A DNA stretch of 64,000 nt from an uncultured Paracoccaceae bacterium (GCA_943787985.1 CALSOO010000004.1:744001-808000); one strand, 5' to 3'. Positions 44,682 to 53,789 are shown, numbered from the stretch's first letter. Notes: generated by a model not told the origin, from the sequence alone. Translations and numbers: made by a program.

Positions 44682-46441
44682 CAGAACAAGAAATACCTTT
44701 GTGCCATGGGAAGCTCTGTTGCGGGTTCGCAGGTCAGCAATTCGCCGTCCGCGCGCACTTCGTATGTTTCGGGGTTTACTTCGATTTGCGGTGTCGCCGT
44801 ATTGAGTTTCAGGTGCGATTTTCCGATGTTGCGGGTGTTTTGCACCGCCACGGTTTGTTTGGCGAGCCCAAGGGTGGCGCCGATGCCTGCGGCCTGTGCT
44901 GCTTCGGACACGAAGGTCACGGCAGAGTGTTCGACAGAGCGCCCGAAGGCCCCGAACATGGGCCGCGAATAGACCGGTTGCGGGGTCGGAATCGAGGCGT
45001 TCGGATCGCCCATTTGTGCCGCCACGATGGTGCCCGACATCAGCACCATTTCGGGTTTCACGCCAAAGAATGCGGGGTCCCACAGCACAAGGTCTGCGCG
45101 TTTGCCTTCCTCCAGGCTGCCGATCTCGCGGGAGATGCCGTGGGCGATGGCAGGGTTGATGGTGTATTTGGCGATGTAGCGCCGGACGCGGAAATTGTCG
45201 TTGTCCCCGGTTTCTTCGGGCAAGGCCCCGCGTTGTTTTTTCATCTTGTCAGCGGTTTGCCACGTGCGGATCAACACTTCGCCGACGCGCCCCATGGCTT
45301 GGCTGTCGGACGCAATGATCGAAAACGCGCCCATGTCGTGCAGGATGTCTTCGGCGGCGATGGTTTCGCGCCGGATGCGGGATTCCGCAAAGGCCACGTC
45401 CTCGGGGATGGATTTGTCGAGGTGGTGACAGACCATCAACATGTCCAGATGCTCTTCGAGCGTGTTGACTGTGTAGGGGCGTGTCGGGTTGGTGGAGGAG
45501 GGCAAAACATGCTCTTCGCCGCAGATTTTGATGATGTCGGGGGCATGTCCGCCGCCCGCGCCCTCGGTGTGAAAGGCGTGGATGGTGCGCCCTTTCATCG
45601 CCGCGACGGTGTGCTCGACAAAGCCCGATTCATTCAGCGTGTCGGTGTGGATCATGACCTGCACATCCATTGCATCGGCCACGCTCAGGCAACAATCGAT
45701 GGCGGCGGGGGTGGTCCCCCAGTCCTCGTGCAGTTTCAGCGCGCAGGCCCCCGCATTTACCATTTCCTCAAGGGCGGCAGGCTGGCTTGCGTTGCCTTTG
45801 CCTGCAAAAGCGAGGTTCATCGGGAAGGCATCTGCGGCCTGCATCATCCGTCCAAGGTGCCATGGGCCGGGGGTGCAGGTGGTGGCCAGTGTGCCGTGTG
45901 CAGGACCGGTGCCGCCGCCCAGCATTGTGGTGAGGCCCGAATGCAGCGCGTCTTCGATTTGTTGGGGGCAAATAAAGTGGATGTGGCTGTCAAACCCGCC
46001 TGCGGTCAGGATTTTCCCCTCTCCTGCGATGACTTCGGTGCCGGGGCCCACGATGATATCGACGCCCGGTTGCGTGTCGGGGTTGCCGGCCTTGCCGATC
46101 TTGTGGATGCGTCCGCTGCGCAGCCCGACGTCGGCTTTGTAGATGCCTGTGTGGTCCACGATCAGCGCGTTGGTGATGACCGTGTCCACGGCCCCTTGGG
46201 CGCGGGTGGCTTGGGATTGCCCCATGCCGTCACGGATAACTTTGCCGCCGCCGAATTTAACCTCTTCGCCGTAGACTGTCGCGTTGTCGCCTGTGCCGTT
46301 GGTCAGCGCCGCGCCTGCGCGCTCGGCGGTGAGATCGCGTTCGACTTCGATGATCAGGTCGGTGTCCGCAAGACGCAGTTTGTCGCCTGTGGTGGGACCG
46401 AACATGGCGGCGTAATCGGCGCGGGAAATTTGTGTGGGCAT
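44681..46441 (-). CDS. ureC: Urease subunit alpha
   Basis: 586 residues from ATG 46441, a little longer than the usual about 570. Catalytic motifs are complete: [10 protein letters not shown] (nickel His), ALKLHEDWG (carbamylated Lys), [24 protein letters not shown], the flap His in [20 protein letters not shown], and [11 protein letters not shown]. It hydrolyses urea to ammonia and carbamate. Start and stop overlap neighbouring genes by one and four bases, showing a tightly coupled operon. Confidence 0.97.
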   Translation of the reverse strand: MPTQISRADYAAMFGPTTGDKLRLADTDLIIEVERDLTAERAGAALTNGTGDNATVYGEEVKFGGGKVIRDGMGQSQATRAQGAVDTVITNALIVDHTGIYKADVGLRSGRIHKIGKAGNPDTQPGVDIIVGPGTEVIAGEGKILTAGGFDSHIHFICPQQIEDALHSGLTTMLGGGTGPAHGTLATTCTPGPWHLGRMMQAADAFPMNLAFAGKGNASQPAALEEMVNAGACALKLHEDWGTTPAAIDCCLSVADAMDVQVMIHTDTLNESGFVEHTVAAMKGRTIHAFHTEGAGGGHAPDIIKICGEEHVLPSSTNPTRPYTVNTLEEHLDMLMVCHHLDKSIPEDVAFAESRIRRETIAAEDILHDMGAFSIIASDSQAMGRVGEVLIRTWQTADKMKKQRGALPEETGDNDNFRVRRYIAKYTINPAIAHGISREIGSLEEGKRADLVLWDPAFFGVKPEMVLMSGTIVAAQMGDPNASIPTPQPVYSRPMFGAFGRSVEHSAVTFVSEAAQAAGIGATLGLAKQTVAVQNTRNIGKSHLKLNTATPQIEVNPETYEVRADGELLTCEPATELPMAQRYFLF

Positions 46442-46560
46442 CAGAACTCTCCTGAATTGAGCAAGTCGATGCGGGGTTGATGGCGTCCGCAGAAAAGGAT
46501 GCGGGCCCAAACACGCAGCGGGGTGGCGTTGTCGTGAAAGCTGTTGCGTACAGATGCCAT
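46441..46560 (-). CDS. Small orf between ureB and ureC, unknown function
   Basis: 39 codons, [20 protein letters not shown], then [19 protein letters not shown] and a stop. Its ATG lies one base after the ureB stop and its TGA shares one base with the ureC ATG, and a possible ribosome site for ureC (CAGGAGAG) is inside its last codons. This placement suggests translation coupling rather than random open frame. The product is basic with one Cys and no recognisable domain. Small extra frames at this place are known in related urease operons. Confidence 0.5.
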   Translation of the reverse strand: MASVRNSFHDNATPLRVWARILFCGRHQPRIDLLNSGEF

Positions 46561-46561
46561 T

Positions 46562-46867
46562 TTACAAATCCCCCATCACTTGTTGGTTAAATCCGAACAC
46601 CCGCCGCGCGCCTGAAAAGGGCACCAGTTGCACGTCGCGCCGCTGGCCCGGTTCGAACCGCACGGCTGTGCCTGCCGCGATGTCGAGGCGCATGCCCCGC
46701 GCCGCATCGCGGTCAAAGTCGAGCGCGGGATTGCTTTCGCCAAAGTGGTAGTGGCTGCCCACTTGCACGGGTCGGTCGCCGGTGTTGGCCACCAACAGGG
46801 TGATGGATGTGGATGTGCCGTTCAGTGTCAACATGCCGTCTGCGGGAAAGAGTTCACCTGGAATCAT
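46562..46867 (-). CDS. ureB: Urease subunit beta
   Basis: 101 residues. [16 protein letters not shown] start, [20 protein letters not shown] and [20 protein letters not shown] are the beta-subunit signatures. Structural subunit of the UreABC trimer. Nine bases after ureA. Confidence 0.97.
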   Translation of the reverse strand: MIPGELFPADGMLTLNGTSTSITLLVANTGDRPVQVGSHYHFGESNPALDFDRDAARGMRLDIAAGTAVRFEPGQRRDVQLVPFSGARRVFGFNQQVMGDL

Positions 46868-46876
46868 TTTCGCCTC

Positions 46877-47179
46877 CTAACGAATGGGGTTGTGGACGGT
46901 CACGAGTTTTGTGCCGTCTGGAAAAGTGGCTTCGATCTGCACATCGGGGATCATTTCCGAGATGCCCTCCATGCATTGCGCGCGGGTGATAATATGCGCG
47001 CCAGCCTCCATCATGTCCGCAACAGAGCGGCCGTCGCGCGCCCCCTCGACCACCGCGTCGGTGATCAATGCGATCGCTTCGGGGTAGTTCAGTTTGACGC
47101 CGCGGGCGAGGCGCTTGCGGGCCACTTCGGCGGCCATGGCCACCAGCAGTTTGTCTTTTTCGCGGGGGGTGAGTTTCAT
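46877..47179 (-). CDS. ureA: Urease subunit gamma
   Basis: 100 residues, standard. [40 protein letters not shown] and MPD-type core ([20 protein letters not shown]). Structural subunit of urease. Three bases after ureD. Confidence 0.97.
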   Translation of the reverse strand: MKLTPREKDKLLVAMAAEVARKRLARGVKLNYPEAIALITDAVVEGARDGRSVADMMEAGAHIITRAQCMEGISEMIPDVQIEATFPDGTKLVTVHNPIR

Positions 47180-47182
47180 GGC

Positions 47183-48031
47183 TCAAAGCCTCCAGTTTTT
47201 GGGCATAGCGGTGTCTGTAAGATAGGTGAGGGCAGGGAGCAGGCATTGGCGCAGCGCGTAGCCGTCTGCGGCCAGTGCGCGCATCACCAACAGGTCGTCG
47301 GCCAAAAGGCTCGCCCCTGCGGTGTCCGGCAACACGGCGCGCAGACCGTCGATTTTGGTGGCGGCGTCGGGGGCGTGTAAAACCACATTCGCCATGCCCC
47401 GGGCACCGTTTCCGATGGCTTTGCGGTTGAGTTGGGCGGTGATGTTGCCAGTGAAGGCCACGGTGTCGCGGTAAATTAACGTGCCATCGCGCCAGATTTC
47501 GACGCTGTCGCGCAGCTCTGCGTTCTCGAGGGTCTCTCCGGAGGCGGTGCGCCCGAAGATCATCGGCTCAACCATCAAGAAACGCGCGCTTGGCACAAGA
47601 TCGACATGCAATTTGCGGTGCAGGGCGCTGTTGTTAAACAGAATGGTTTCCTGTGGCATCCAGAACAGATGTGCGTTTGCCTCCAGTGACAGAGTATTGC
47701 ACACCCGCCCGCGGTGCCCGTCTGTGGCGCGGTAAATCCGTTCGGCGGCTTGGGTGGTGAGGGCAAGCTGTGCGCCTTGTGCCACGTGCGCGCGCACATC
47801 GAAACGGTCCCCCCCCGTGATGCCGCCTGCGGTGTTGAGCATAACAGCATCGACGCGCTGCTTTGCCCCGCGGGGAAAGAGCATGCGAAAGGAGCCTTCC
47901 TGCCGGACAGTCTGCAAGCGCGATACCCCGCTCTCGGGCGCGTTCACACGGATGTCCAGCGCACCTCGGGCACGTTGGTGCGTCACAGGGCAGGGCGCTT
48001 CGGGGAGGGCTATGAGGGCGGCGGTGTGCAT
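47183..48031 (-). CDS. ureD: Urease accessory protein UreD
   Basis: 282 residues from ATG 48031; an in-frame start at 48100 would add 23 basic residues. Family motifs: FRMLFPRGAKQRVDAVMLNT with AGGITGGDRFDV, TTQAAERIYRATDG and WMPQETILFNNSALHRKLHV. It is the scaffold to which UreF and UreG bind for nickel insertion. First gene of the operon ureD-A-B-orf-C-E-F-G. Confidence 0.93.
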   Translation of the reverse strand: MHTAALIALPEAPCPVTHQRARGALDIRVNAPESGVSRLQTVRQEGSFRMLFPRGAKQRVDAVMLNTAGGITGGDRFDVRAHVAQGAQLALTTQAAERIYRATDGHRGRVCNTLSLEANAHLFWMPQETILFNNSALHRKLHVDLVPSARFLMVEPMIFGRTASGETLENAELRDSVEIWRDGTLIYRDTVAFTGNITAQLNRKAIGNGARGMANVVLHAPDAATKIDGLRAVLPDTAGASLLADDLLVMRALAADGYALRQCLLPALTYLTDTAMPKNWRL

Positions 48032-48320
48032 TGTGGAAAACCGTTTCACATTCAAGCCGGGAAGGGAATTTCTTGGGCACTTTAGTGCGCGAGTTTTCAA
48101 GCAACGCCTGTTTTTTGTGCAATTTCGGCCTGATCACCGGATTGGGCTGTCCGTGTCACCGCAGCATTCGGATTGTTTGCAATCCTTGGCGGGCATTGCA
48201 GCCTCCTGTCGCAGGCACAATGCGCCAGAATTTTGGGCAATCGTGGGGGTATGGAAAACCTCCATGGCTATAAATGAGGCGTTTGGGTACGTTTTTCCTA
48301 TTTGGAAAGTGATTGTACTG

Positions 48321-48767
48321 ATGTCTTTGTTCCTTGTTTCTGTAACGGTTATGATTATCGCTGTCGGCGCGGCACTGGCCTTTCAAGCCCCTGTAAATGC
48401 GGCTCTGGCCAAAAGCGTCGGGGATCCTGTTTGGGCGGCCGTGCTGCAGTTTGGCATCGGGTTCGGGCTGCTGTGCATCTTTGCGATATTTCGTGGGTCT
48501 GTCCCGTCTGCGGTGCAATTCAAGTCGATCCCGTGGTGGGCTTTGACGGGCGGTGCGCTGGGCGCGATCTGGGTGCTTGCTGCGATCTGGTCTGTGCCGC
48601 GCCTTGGATTGGTGACGATGTTTGCCGCAATGATCCTTGGGCAATTGATTGCGGCGTTGCTGATTGATGCGGGTGGTATTTTCGGGTTGGAAGCGCGCTC
48701 GATCAGCCTGACGCGGATCGCATCGGTGGGTTTTGTGGCTATGGGCGTTGTGCTGTCGTATCGTTGA
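48321..48767 (+). CDS. DMT-superfamily small transporter (YdcZ/DUF606 type)
   Basis: 148 residues from ATG 48321, which matches the usual length of this five-helix family; an in-frame ATG at 48264 would add 19 residues. Signatures: AALAFQAPVNAALAKSVGDP, VLQFGIGFGLLCIF, PWWALTGGALGAIWVLAAIW and AAMILGQLIAALLID. Substrate unknown. Divergent from the urease operon. Confidence 0.85.
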   Translation: MSLFLVSVTVMIIAVGAALAFQAPVNAALAKSVGDPVWAAVLQFGIGFGLLCIFAIFRGSVPSAVQFKSIPWWALTGGALGAIWVLAAIWSVPRLGLVTMFAAMILGQLIAALLIDAGGIFGLEARSISLTRIASVGFVAMGVVLSYR

Positions 48768-48816
48768 GTGACAGGGGCAAGACCCGCGCCCTGAAACGGC
48801 GGTGCTGAAACGACGA

Positions 48817-48838
48817 AGGGCCGCCCGAGGGCGGCCCT
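48817..48838 (-). terminator. GC-rich hairpin downstream of tRNA-Gly
   Basis: Arms AGGGCCGCC (48817-48825) and GGCGGCCCT (48830-48838), loop CGAG. It lies 30 bases past the tRNA 3' end on the minus strand and also just after the YdcZ-type gene on the plus strand, so it could serve either. No strong U-tract. Confidence 0.45.
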
Positions 48839-48868
48839 GTCGAATTCCACCGGGGTATGGTGTAAAAT

Positions 48869-48943
48869 TGGAGCGGGCGAGGCGATTCGAACGCCCGACC
48901 CTAACCTTGGCAAGGTTATGCTCTACCCCTGAGCTACGCCCGC
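48869..48943 (-). tRNA. tRNA-Gly (anticodon GCC)
   Basis: Read on the minus strand: acceptor GCGGGCG pairs with CGCCCGC, D-arm GTAGCTCAGGGGTAGAGC, anticodon arm with loop TTGCCAA (anticodon GCC), T-arm with GTTCGAATC, discriminator T, and an encoded CCA end. Complete cloverleaf. Confidence 0.96.
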
Positions 48944-49060
48944 TTCCTTGAGGTGGGAATTATAAGTGCTGCGCCAAACCTGCAAGAGGTAAATTGATAG
49001 AATTGTGAAAAAAATGTCATGGGTCGCAACGGAAAGCCAAAGTTGGCCCGTTAGACGGGT

Positions 49061-49252
49061 ATGAACAGCACCATTTTCACCTTCAACAGAGGCGTTTCGC
49101 GCATGATTACCCGTTCAAACCTTCAAATCGTTGTGTTGTCTTTTGCCATATTGCTTGGTCTTGCGGTGCACTCTGACGCGTGTGTCCTCAAAGGCGCGCC
49201 GGCCTTTGAGGATCGTGGTGGGCCGATGATGGATTTCCGCGCGGCGCCGTGA
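49061..49252 (+). CDS. Possible small exported peptide, unknown
   Basis: 63 codons (or 49 from an ATG at 49103). Hydrophobic stretch LQIVVLSFAILLGLAVHSDA looks like a signal peptide or single membrane segment, followed by ACVLKGAPAFEDRGG. No good ribosome site seen and an 11-bp inverted repeat lies in the 3' part, so coding status is doubtful. Its stop abuts the convergent MAPEG gene. Confidence 0.35.
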   Translation: MNSTIFTFNRGVSRMITRSNLQIVVLSFAILLGLAVHSDACVLKGAPAFEDRGGPMMDFRAAP

Positions 49253-49641
49253 TCAAAAAATCGCGTGTAAAACCAAACCGAGCGACGAGATGGTGATCAT
49301 CATCAATGTCAGAATCATGCCCAACACGCGCAATTTCATGATTTGAGGGTGGCGGGAAAACCCGATGGCATGTGCAATGCGTCCGCCCACCAGCATCAGC
49401 CCCATGATGTGCAATACGACAGGTGGGGCGTTCTGGATTTCGGCGATGAGCACCAACAGTATCCCGATCGGGGCATATTCGGCGCAATTGCCTTGGGCAC
49501 GCATCCGTTGCAGCAATACTTTGTCACCAGCATCCCCGACAGAGATCAGGTTTTTGCGGCGATACCGGATGACGCGCACGGTCAAAGCGATGAAAATAAG
49601 TGCGGTGAGGCCCGCGTAAAGGACGTGATTGTGAGGGACAT
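49253..49641 (-). pseudogene. MAPEG-family membrane protein, frame disturbed at the N-terminus
   Basis: Four membrane segments with the family pattern LQRMRAQGNCAEYAPIGILL and GRIAHAIGFSR. The conserved N-terminus (VLYAGLTALIFIAL) is open upstream but has no ATG in frame; the plausible start ATG at 49641 (MSLTI) is in another frame and would join after removing two bases near 49622-49627. Alternatively translation starts at the TTG at 49585, losing the first helix. MAPEG proteins are eicosanoid/glutathione-type membrane enzymes in eukaryotes and mostly uncharacterised in bacteria. Confidence 0.75.
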
Positions 49642-49739
49642 GGTCTATTCCAGTGAGTGAGATGCGCTTTTATGCAGGGTTTGGGGTGAATGTCGGGTGA
49701 TAGATCCGCCAGATTCGCGCCGGGTCGGATCTGTTCGGG

Positions 49740-50423
49740 TCAGCTGTCGTCAAACCCGATGTAGCGGGTCAGGTTCTCTTCGGGGCGGCGGCGTGACACC
49801 ACACTATTAGCGGCAAAGCTGTCATCGGGCCACCCCATTGCGACACAGGTCATGATGATCTGGTCGTCAGGGATTTGTGCAATTTCGCGCACCACCGGGC
49901 TTTGCATGATTCCCTGTCCGTTTATGACACAGCCCAGTCCGCGGCTCCATGCGGCCAAAACAAGCCCGTAGGTCACGGCGCCAAGGTCGAAATGCGCAAT
50001 TGTCCCGCCCGGTTCCATGGATTTGTCGTAGCACACGACGATGGAGACCGGGGCGTCGAACTGCCGGAACCCGCGCATCACCCAATCCTGGCGTTTTTCT
50101 TTGTTGTCGCGCTCGATTCCCATAGCCTCGAACAATTGCACGGCGATTTCGATTTGCCGGTCGCGGTGCACCCCCGCATAGGCTCCGTGATCCTGAATTT
50201 CACGGCTGGGCGGAACCCCTTCGAGCATGCGGGACTGGTTGCCCATGCGGACGTGTTCCAGCGGTTCTCCTGTCAGCACATGCAAATGCCAGGGCTGCGT
50301 GTTCATGGAGGAGGGGGCACGGTTGGCCAGTGCGATGACCTCTTCGATCAGGTCTTTTGGCACCGGTTTGTCGAGGTATCCGCGAATACTGCGCCGGTCG
50401 CGCATGGCTGTATCGAGCTGCAT
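49740..50423 (-). CDS. Nitroreductase-family FMN oxidoreductase
   Basis: 227 residues from ATG 50423 (GGGAGA upstream). Signatures of the family: MRDRRSIRGYLDKPVPKDLI, RAPSSMNTQPWHLHVLTGEP (FMN binding), the late VCYDKSMEPG and GLGCVINGQGI and MTCVAMGWPDD. NAD(P)H-dependent reduction of nitro- or quinone-like compounds is the usual activity; the physiological substrate is unknown. The upstream 260 bases hold the CcsR-like RNA array in the same orientation. Confidence 0.88.
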   Translation of the reverse strand: MQLDTAMRDRRSIRGYLDKPVPKDLIEEVIALANRAPSSMNTQPWHLHVLTGEPLEHVRMGNQSRMLEGVPPSREIQDHGAYAGVHRDRQIEIAVQLFEAMGIERDNKEKRQDWVMRGFRQFDAPVSIVVCYDKSMEPGGTIAHFDLGAVTYGLVLAAWSRGLGCVINGQGIMQSPVVREIAQIPDDQIIMTCVAMGWPDDSFAANSVVSRRRPEENLTRYIGFDDS

Positions 50424-50507
50424 GATGATCTCCCTATCTGTTGTCCCAACTTTGGCGGCGCGGGACAGGGCGTCAATCAAGACCTTACGGAATTTGCCCT
50501 TTGAAAC

Positions 50508-50672
50508 AAAAACGACGGTCGCTGGGAGGAGCAACCGCCGTCTTAGTAGACACGCAGGCTAAGGGAGGAGAAGCCTGAGCGCGATACGGTCGTAGTTGCG
50601 GGGACACCTAAAAGGAGGAGGTGGTGTCGCCGCGAATTACAGACAGGTCAGGGAGGAGGAGAGACCTGTCTG
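50508..50672 (-). ncRNA. CcsR-like ('cuckoo') small-RNA array: four CUCCUCC-loop hairpins
   Basis: Directly downstream of the DUF1127 gene, four consecutive hairpins each expose CCUCC/CUCCUCC in the loop on the minus strand: 50640-50672 (10-bp stem CAGACAGGTC), 50603-50628 (GACACC), 50555-50577 (CAGGCT) and 50512-50541 (12-bp stem with G-U pairs). The last is followed by a U-run, so it is also the Rho-independent terminator. In Rhodobacter sphaeroides four homologous RNAs (CcsR1-4) are processed from the transcript of a DUF1127 gene, are stress-induced, and have anti-Shine-Dalgarno loops. Identity rests on gene order, copy number and loop sequence. Confidence 0.85.
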
Positions 50673-50684
50673 ATCTGGTTGTTC

Positions 50685-50909
50685 TTATGCTTTGTACGCA
50701 GCCTCATAGGCGATGCGTTTGATTTCACCGAAGTGAATGCCCAGATCGGCCAGATCGCGGCCGGACAAAGCGCTCAATTCGCTGATGGTTTCACGGTAGA
50801 CGCGACGCTGTGCGTGGCGCGTTGCGGCGTTTTCGAGAAACTGTGCTACGGTTGCAAGGGCGCGCTCTGTCAGGTCGCCGCGGGCGTGTGTGTCTGTGTA
50901 ATATGCCAT
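50685..50909 (-). CDS. DUF1127 small protein (CcaF1/RSP_6037-like)
   Basis: 74 residues from ATG 50909 (GGAAAGACGAG upstream). The DUF1127 core is the C-terminal Arg/Leu-rich helix pair (RVYRETISELSALSGRDLAD, then LGIHFGEIKRIAYEAA). The R. sphaeroides counterpart is co-transcribed with the CcsR RNAs and acts as an RNA-binding stress protein. The array begins 13 bases after the stop, supporting the same arrangement. An in-frame extension to 51080 has no ribosome site. Confidence 0.88.
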   Translation of the reverse strand: MAYYTDTHARGDLTERALATVAQFLENAATRHAQRRVYRETISELSALSGRDLADLGIHFGEIKRIAYEAAYKA

Positions 50910-50953
50910 GATGATGTCTCGTCTTTCCTTGGCTACATTGTCGTTCGTTAGAG

Positions 50954-50983
50954 CTAACATACTCCAATGCTGCAGGTGCACAA
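50954..50983 (-). promoter_or_regulatory. Candidate promoter of the DUF1127-CcsR transcript
   Basis: On the minus strand TTGTGC (50983-50978) and TATGTT (50961-50956) are 16 bases apart, 47 bases upstream of the ATG. In R. sphaeroides the equivalent operon is driven by RpoH-type sigma factors. The match here is by eye only. Confidence 0.3.
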
Positions 50984-51153
50984 CTGATACGTTAACAATG
51001 CTGCTATGCAGCAATTGCATAGCATTAACCTTGTTTTTCAACCGCTTAAACATAAGGCGCTGTGCGAAAACATGTGGCACCGCCGCTTTCCCTTGTTCTT
51101 TTGGTCAAAAAGCCCAATTACACGACAACAGCTATAGAACAGGGAGATGCGGC

Positions 51154-52227
51154 ATGCCCGTGACCAAAGAACAAATCATGGGCGCCTTGGAGCGGGTGGG
51201 CTTGCCCGGAGGCGACACATTGGTCAGCCGCGACATGATCCGCGCGATCACCATCCAGGGGGATGCCGTCAATTTTGTGATCGAGGCCCCAACCCCTCAA
51301 GACGCCGCCCAGATGGAGCCGGTGCGCAAAGCTGCCGAAGCCGTCGTCATGGAGGTAGAGGGCGTGTCCAAAGTCAGCGTCGCTTTGACCGCCCACGGCC
51401 CCGCGGCCCCCAAAGCCCCTCCGCCCAATTTGAAAATCGGGGGTCACCCCAAGCCTCAAGAGGGCAAGACCAAGCCATCAGGCGTTCAGCGCATTCTGGC
51501 GATCGGGTCTGGCAAGGGCGGCGTGGGCAAATCCACTGTGTCTTCCAACCTTGCTGTCGCCTTGGCCAAGCAAGGGCGCAAGGTCGGGTTGCTGGACGCT
51601 GATATTTATGGTCCCTCCCAGCCTCGCATGATGGGTGTGAACAAACGCCCCGCATCCCCCGATGGGAAGACGATTATTCCGTTGCACGCCCACGGCGTCA
51701 CCCTGATGTCCATCGGCTTTATGATGGAAGAAGGCAAAGCCGTCGTCTGGCGCGGCCCTATGTTGATGGGGGCGTTGCAGCAGATGCTGGGTCAGGTGGA
51801 ATGGGGCGAGTTGGATGTTCTGCTTGTGGACCTTCCCCCCGGCACGGGCGACGTGCAGTTGACCCTGTGTACCAAGAGTGAGCTGACGGGCGCCATTGTG
51901 GTGTCCACCCCGCAAGACGTGGCGCTGATTGATGCGCGCAAGGCGTTGGACATGTTTGCCACCCTCAAAACCCCCGTGCTGGGACTGATCGAGAACATGT
52001 CGATGTTTGTCTGCCCCGACTGCGGATCAGAGCATCAAATATTCGGACATGGCGGTGTTGCGGCGGAAGCCGAGAAGATGGGTGTGCCGCTGTTGGGCGC
52101 TTTGCCTATTGATCTGGATACGCGACTGGCCGGAGATGGCGGGACCCCGATTGCAGCGGGCGAGGGGCCTATGGCGCAGGCCTATGCCCAGATCGCAAAA
52201 GGGTTGATTGAAGGCGGGATGGCCTGA
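51154..52227 (+). CDS. apbC: Iron-sulfur cluster carrier ATPase ApbC (Mrp/NBP35 family)
   Basis: 357 residues from ATG 51154. N-terminal DUF59/MIP18-like domain (about 1-85), then the deviant Walker A ILAIGSGKGGVGKSTVSSNL, VGLLDADIYGPSQPRMMG, LLVDLPPGTGDVQLTL and the cluster-binding FVCPDCGSEHQIFGHGG. It transfers Fe-S clusters to apo-proteins in the cytosol. Divergent from the DUF1127 gene. Confidence 0.95.
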   Translation: MPVTKEQIMGALERVGLPGGDTLVSRDMIRAITIQGDAVNFVIEAPTPQDAAQMEPVRKAAEAVVMEVEGVSKVSVALTAHGPAAPKAPPPNLKIGGHPKPQEGKTKPSGVQRILAIGSGKGGVGKSTVSSNLAVALAKQGRKVGLLDADIYGPSQPRMMGVNKRPASPDGKTIIPLHAHGVTLMSIGFMMEEGKAVVWRGPMLMGALQQMLGQVEWGELDVLLVDLPPGTGDVQLTLCTKSELTGAIVVSTPQDVALIDARKALDMFATLKTPVLGLIENMSMFVCPDCGSEHQIFGHGGVAAEAEKMGVPLLGALPIDLDTRLAGDGGTPIAAGEGPMAQAYAQIAKGLIEGGMA

Positions 52228-52487
52228 CCTGGTCCAGAGCGTGCTTGAGGGGGGCAGGGCGGAACACGTCAAATGTCTGCTTCGAGCCCTTTGTTCAAAA
52301 TGCTGCATACTCTACCAGTTGATGCAAACCGCCCATAGGTGACATTGTCATTTACACAGCAAATCAGGGCGGTATTTGCTGGCAATCCTGAAAAACGCCA
52401 ATCAGAACACCGAATGTCGCGGACCCACTGAGCAAAATTGAACTCTGGTCAGAAGCCCCTGATCTGTTTGACCTTGTTCAGGGCTTC

Positions 52488-53657
52488 TCAGTGCGAGGAA
52501 AGACGTTGGCTTGCTTTGGCTATGAAAAACAGAAGTGTCGCCCCCCCAAGCACAGCAACTGACGCAACGGGCAGAGCAACAGGGCCAAAAGCTTGGTACA
52601 CCGCGCCACCGCCTGCCGCACCAAGCCCCTGTCCGCCAAAGAACGCGGATGCATTGAGTGCGAGTGCCAGTTGCGCGCGTGCACCAGCCGTTTCCATCAG
52701 GCGTGCCTGTAAAGGGGCAAGGCAAAGAGCCCAACCAACACCAAAAAAGATGAATGCTGGATAGGACAACCAGTAGACATGGGGTGCAACCCATAAGATC
52801 AGAAAACAGAAGGCTGTAAACACAAGACCGCCAAGGATCGTCCCATCGCGCCCAAGCAGCCGCACCAGATGTGAAGAGAAGGCATTGCCGATCATCGACG
52901 CGATACCGGCTGCCAACAGGGCCACGGTGAGGGCTGTGCGTGGTGCGCCGCCTACTTCGACAAACCAGAACGCGATCATTGCATAGGTGATGAAACCGCC
53001 GCAGATCAGCAAAAGTGTGGTGGCAATGGTCAGTGACGTGGCGCGATCAGACAGGACCGCTAGCATCGCCGAAAATGAGGCCCGCGCGCCACGTACGCCA
53101 CCCGGAACGCCGACAGCGACACCCATTGCGGCGACAAAGGCCGCTCCTGCTGCAACGAACCAAGCCGCACGCCACCCCGCAAATTCGGCTATCGCACTGG
53201 ATATGGGCAGTGCCACAACCAGCGACGCCGTAAGCCCGCCAAAGACCACAGACATCGCGGCAGGCCGCTGGGCATCTGTTACCAATGACGCAGCAATAAC
53301 CGAAGCCGTGGGCATAACCGAGGCAGCCCCCAAAGCCATGGTAACACGTGCGGCCATCGCCTGTTCCCAATTTTGCGAAAACCCAAGTGCCAAACCGCCA
53401 CACCCCAGCAAGGCCAATGAGGCGAACAACACCGCGCGGCGTTCCCAATGGCCGATCAGAACCTGTGCAACCAATGCCCCAACCGCAAGCGAGAAGGAAA
53501 AGGCCCACACCAGTGCTGCAACCTCCTCCGCAGTGATGCCCAAACCTGACCGCATTTCGACCTGTACGGCGATTATCGCAAGTGAACCCCAGCTTGCGCA
53601 GAGTTGACAAAATCCAAGCAGGATCAGAATTGGCCAGGCGCGTCCCATAGGTTTCAT
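52488..53657 (-). CDS. MFS transporter, probable drug/metabolite exporter
   Basis: 389 residues, about 12 membrane segments, with the loop 2-3 type motif LIGHWERRAVLFASLALLG and the TM5 region GGLTASLVVALPISSAIAEF characteristic of 12-TM antiporters (motif C is degenerate). Divergent from a TetR regulator 132 bases away, the usual pairing of an exporter with its repressor. Substrate unknown. Confidence 0.85.
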   Translation of the reverse strand: MKPMGRAWPILILLGFCQLCASWGSLAIIAVQVEMRSGLGITAEEVAALVWAFSFSLAVGALVAQVLIGHWERRAVLFASLALLGCGGLALGFSQNWEQAMAARVTMALGAASVMPTASVIAASLVTDAQRPAAMSVVFGGLTASLVVALPISSAIAEFAGWRAAWFVAAGAAFVAAMGVAVGVPGGVRGARASFSAMLAVLSDRATSLTIATTLLLICGGFITYAMIAFWFVEVGGAPRTALTVALLAAGIASMIGNAFSSHLVRLLGRDGTILGGLVFTAFCFLILWVAPHVYWLSYPAFIFFGVGWALCLAPLQARLMETAGARAQLALALNASAFFGGQGLGAAGGGAVYQAFGPVALPVASVAVLGGATLLFFIAKASQRLSSH

Positions 53658-53789
53658 TCCCTCGATTGGCTCGTTTAGGTCGCGTGATGGGGTGCTGATA
53701 CCCCAAGTTCATCGCGCCGTGCTTTAGATTTCATACTGCTGCGTATTTTAATATTCTTGCAAGCTGAAAATACTGTAAGGTAATTATTT

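Noticed and set aside
44682..45083. N-terminal extension of UreE by 134 residues
   Set aside because: It lies wholly inside ureC, is Arg-rich, and family alignments start at [11 protein letters not shown] with an ATGA overlap.
46640..46670. GGTTCGAACCG, a T-arm-like sequence
   Set aside because: It lies within ureB (RFEPGQRRD) and no acceptor or anticodon arm can be built around it.
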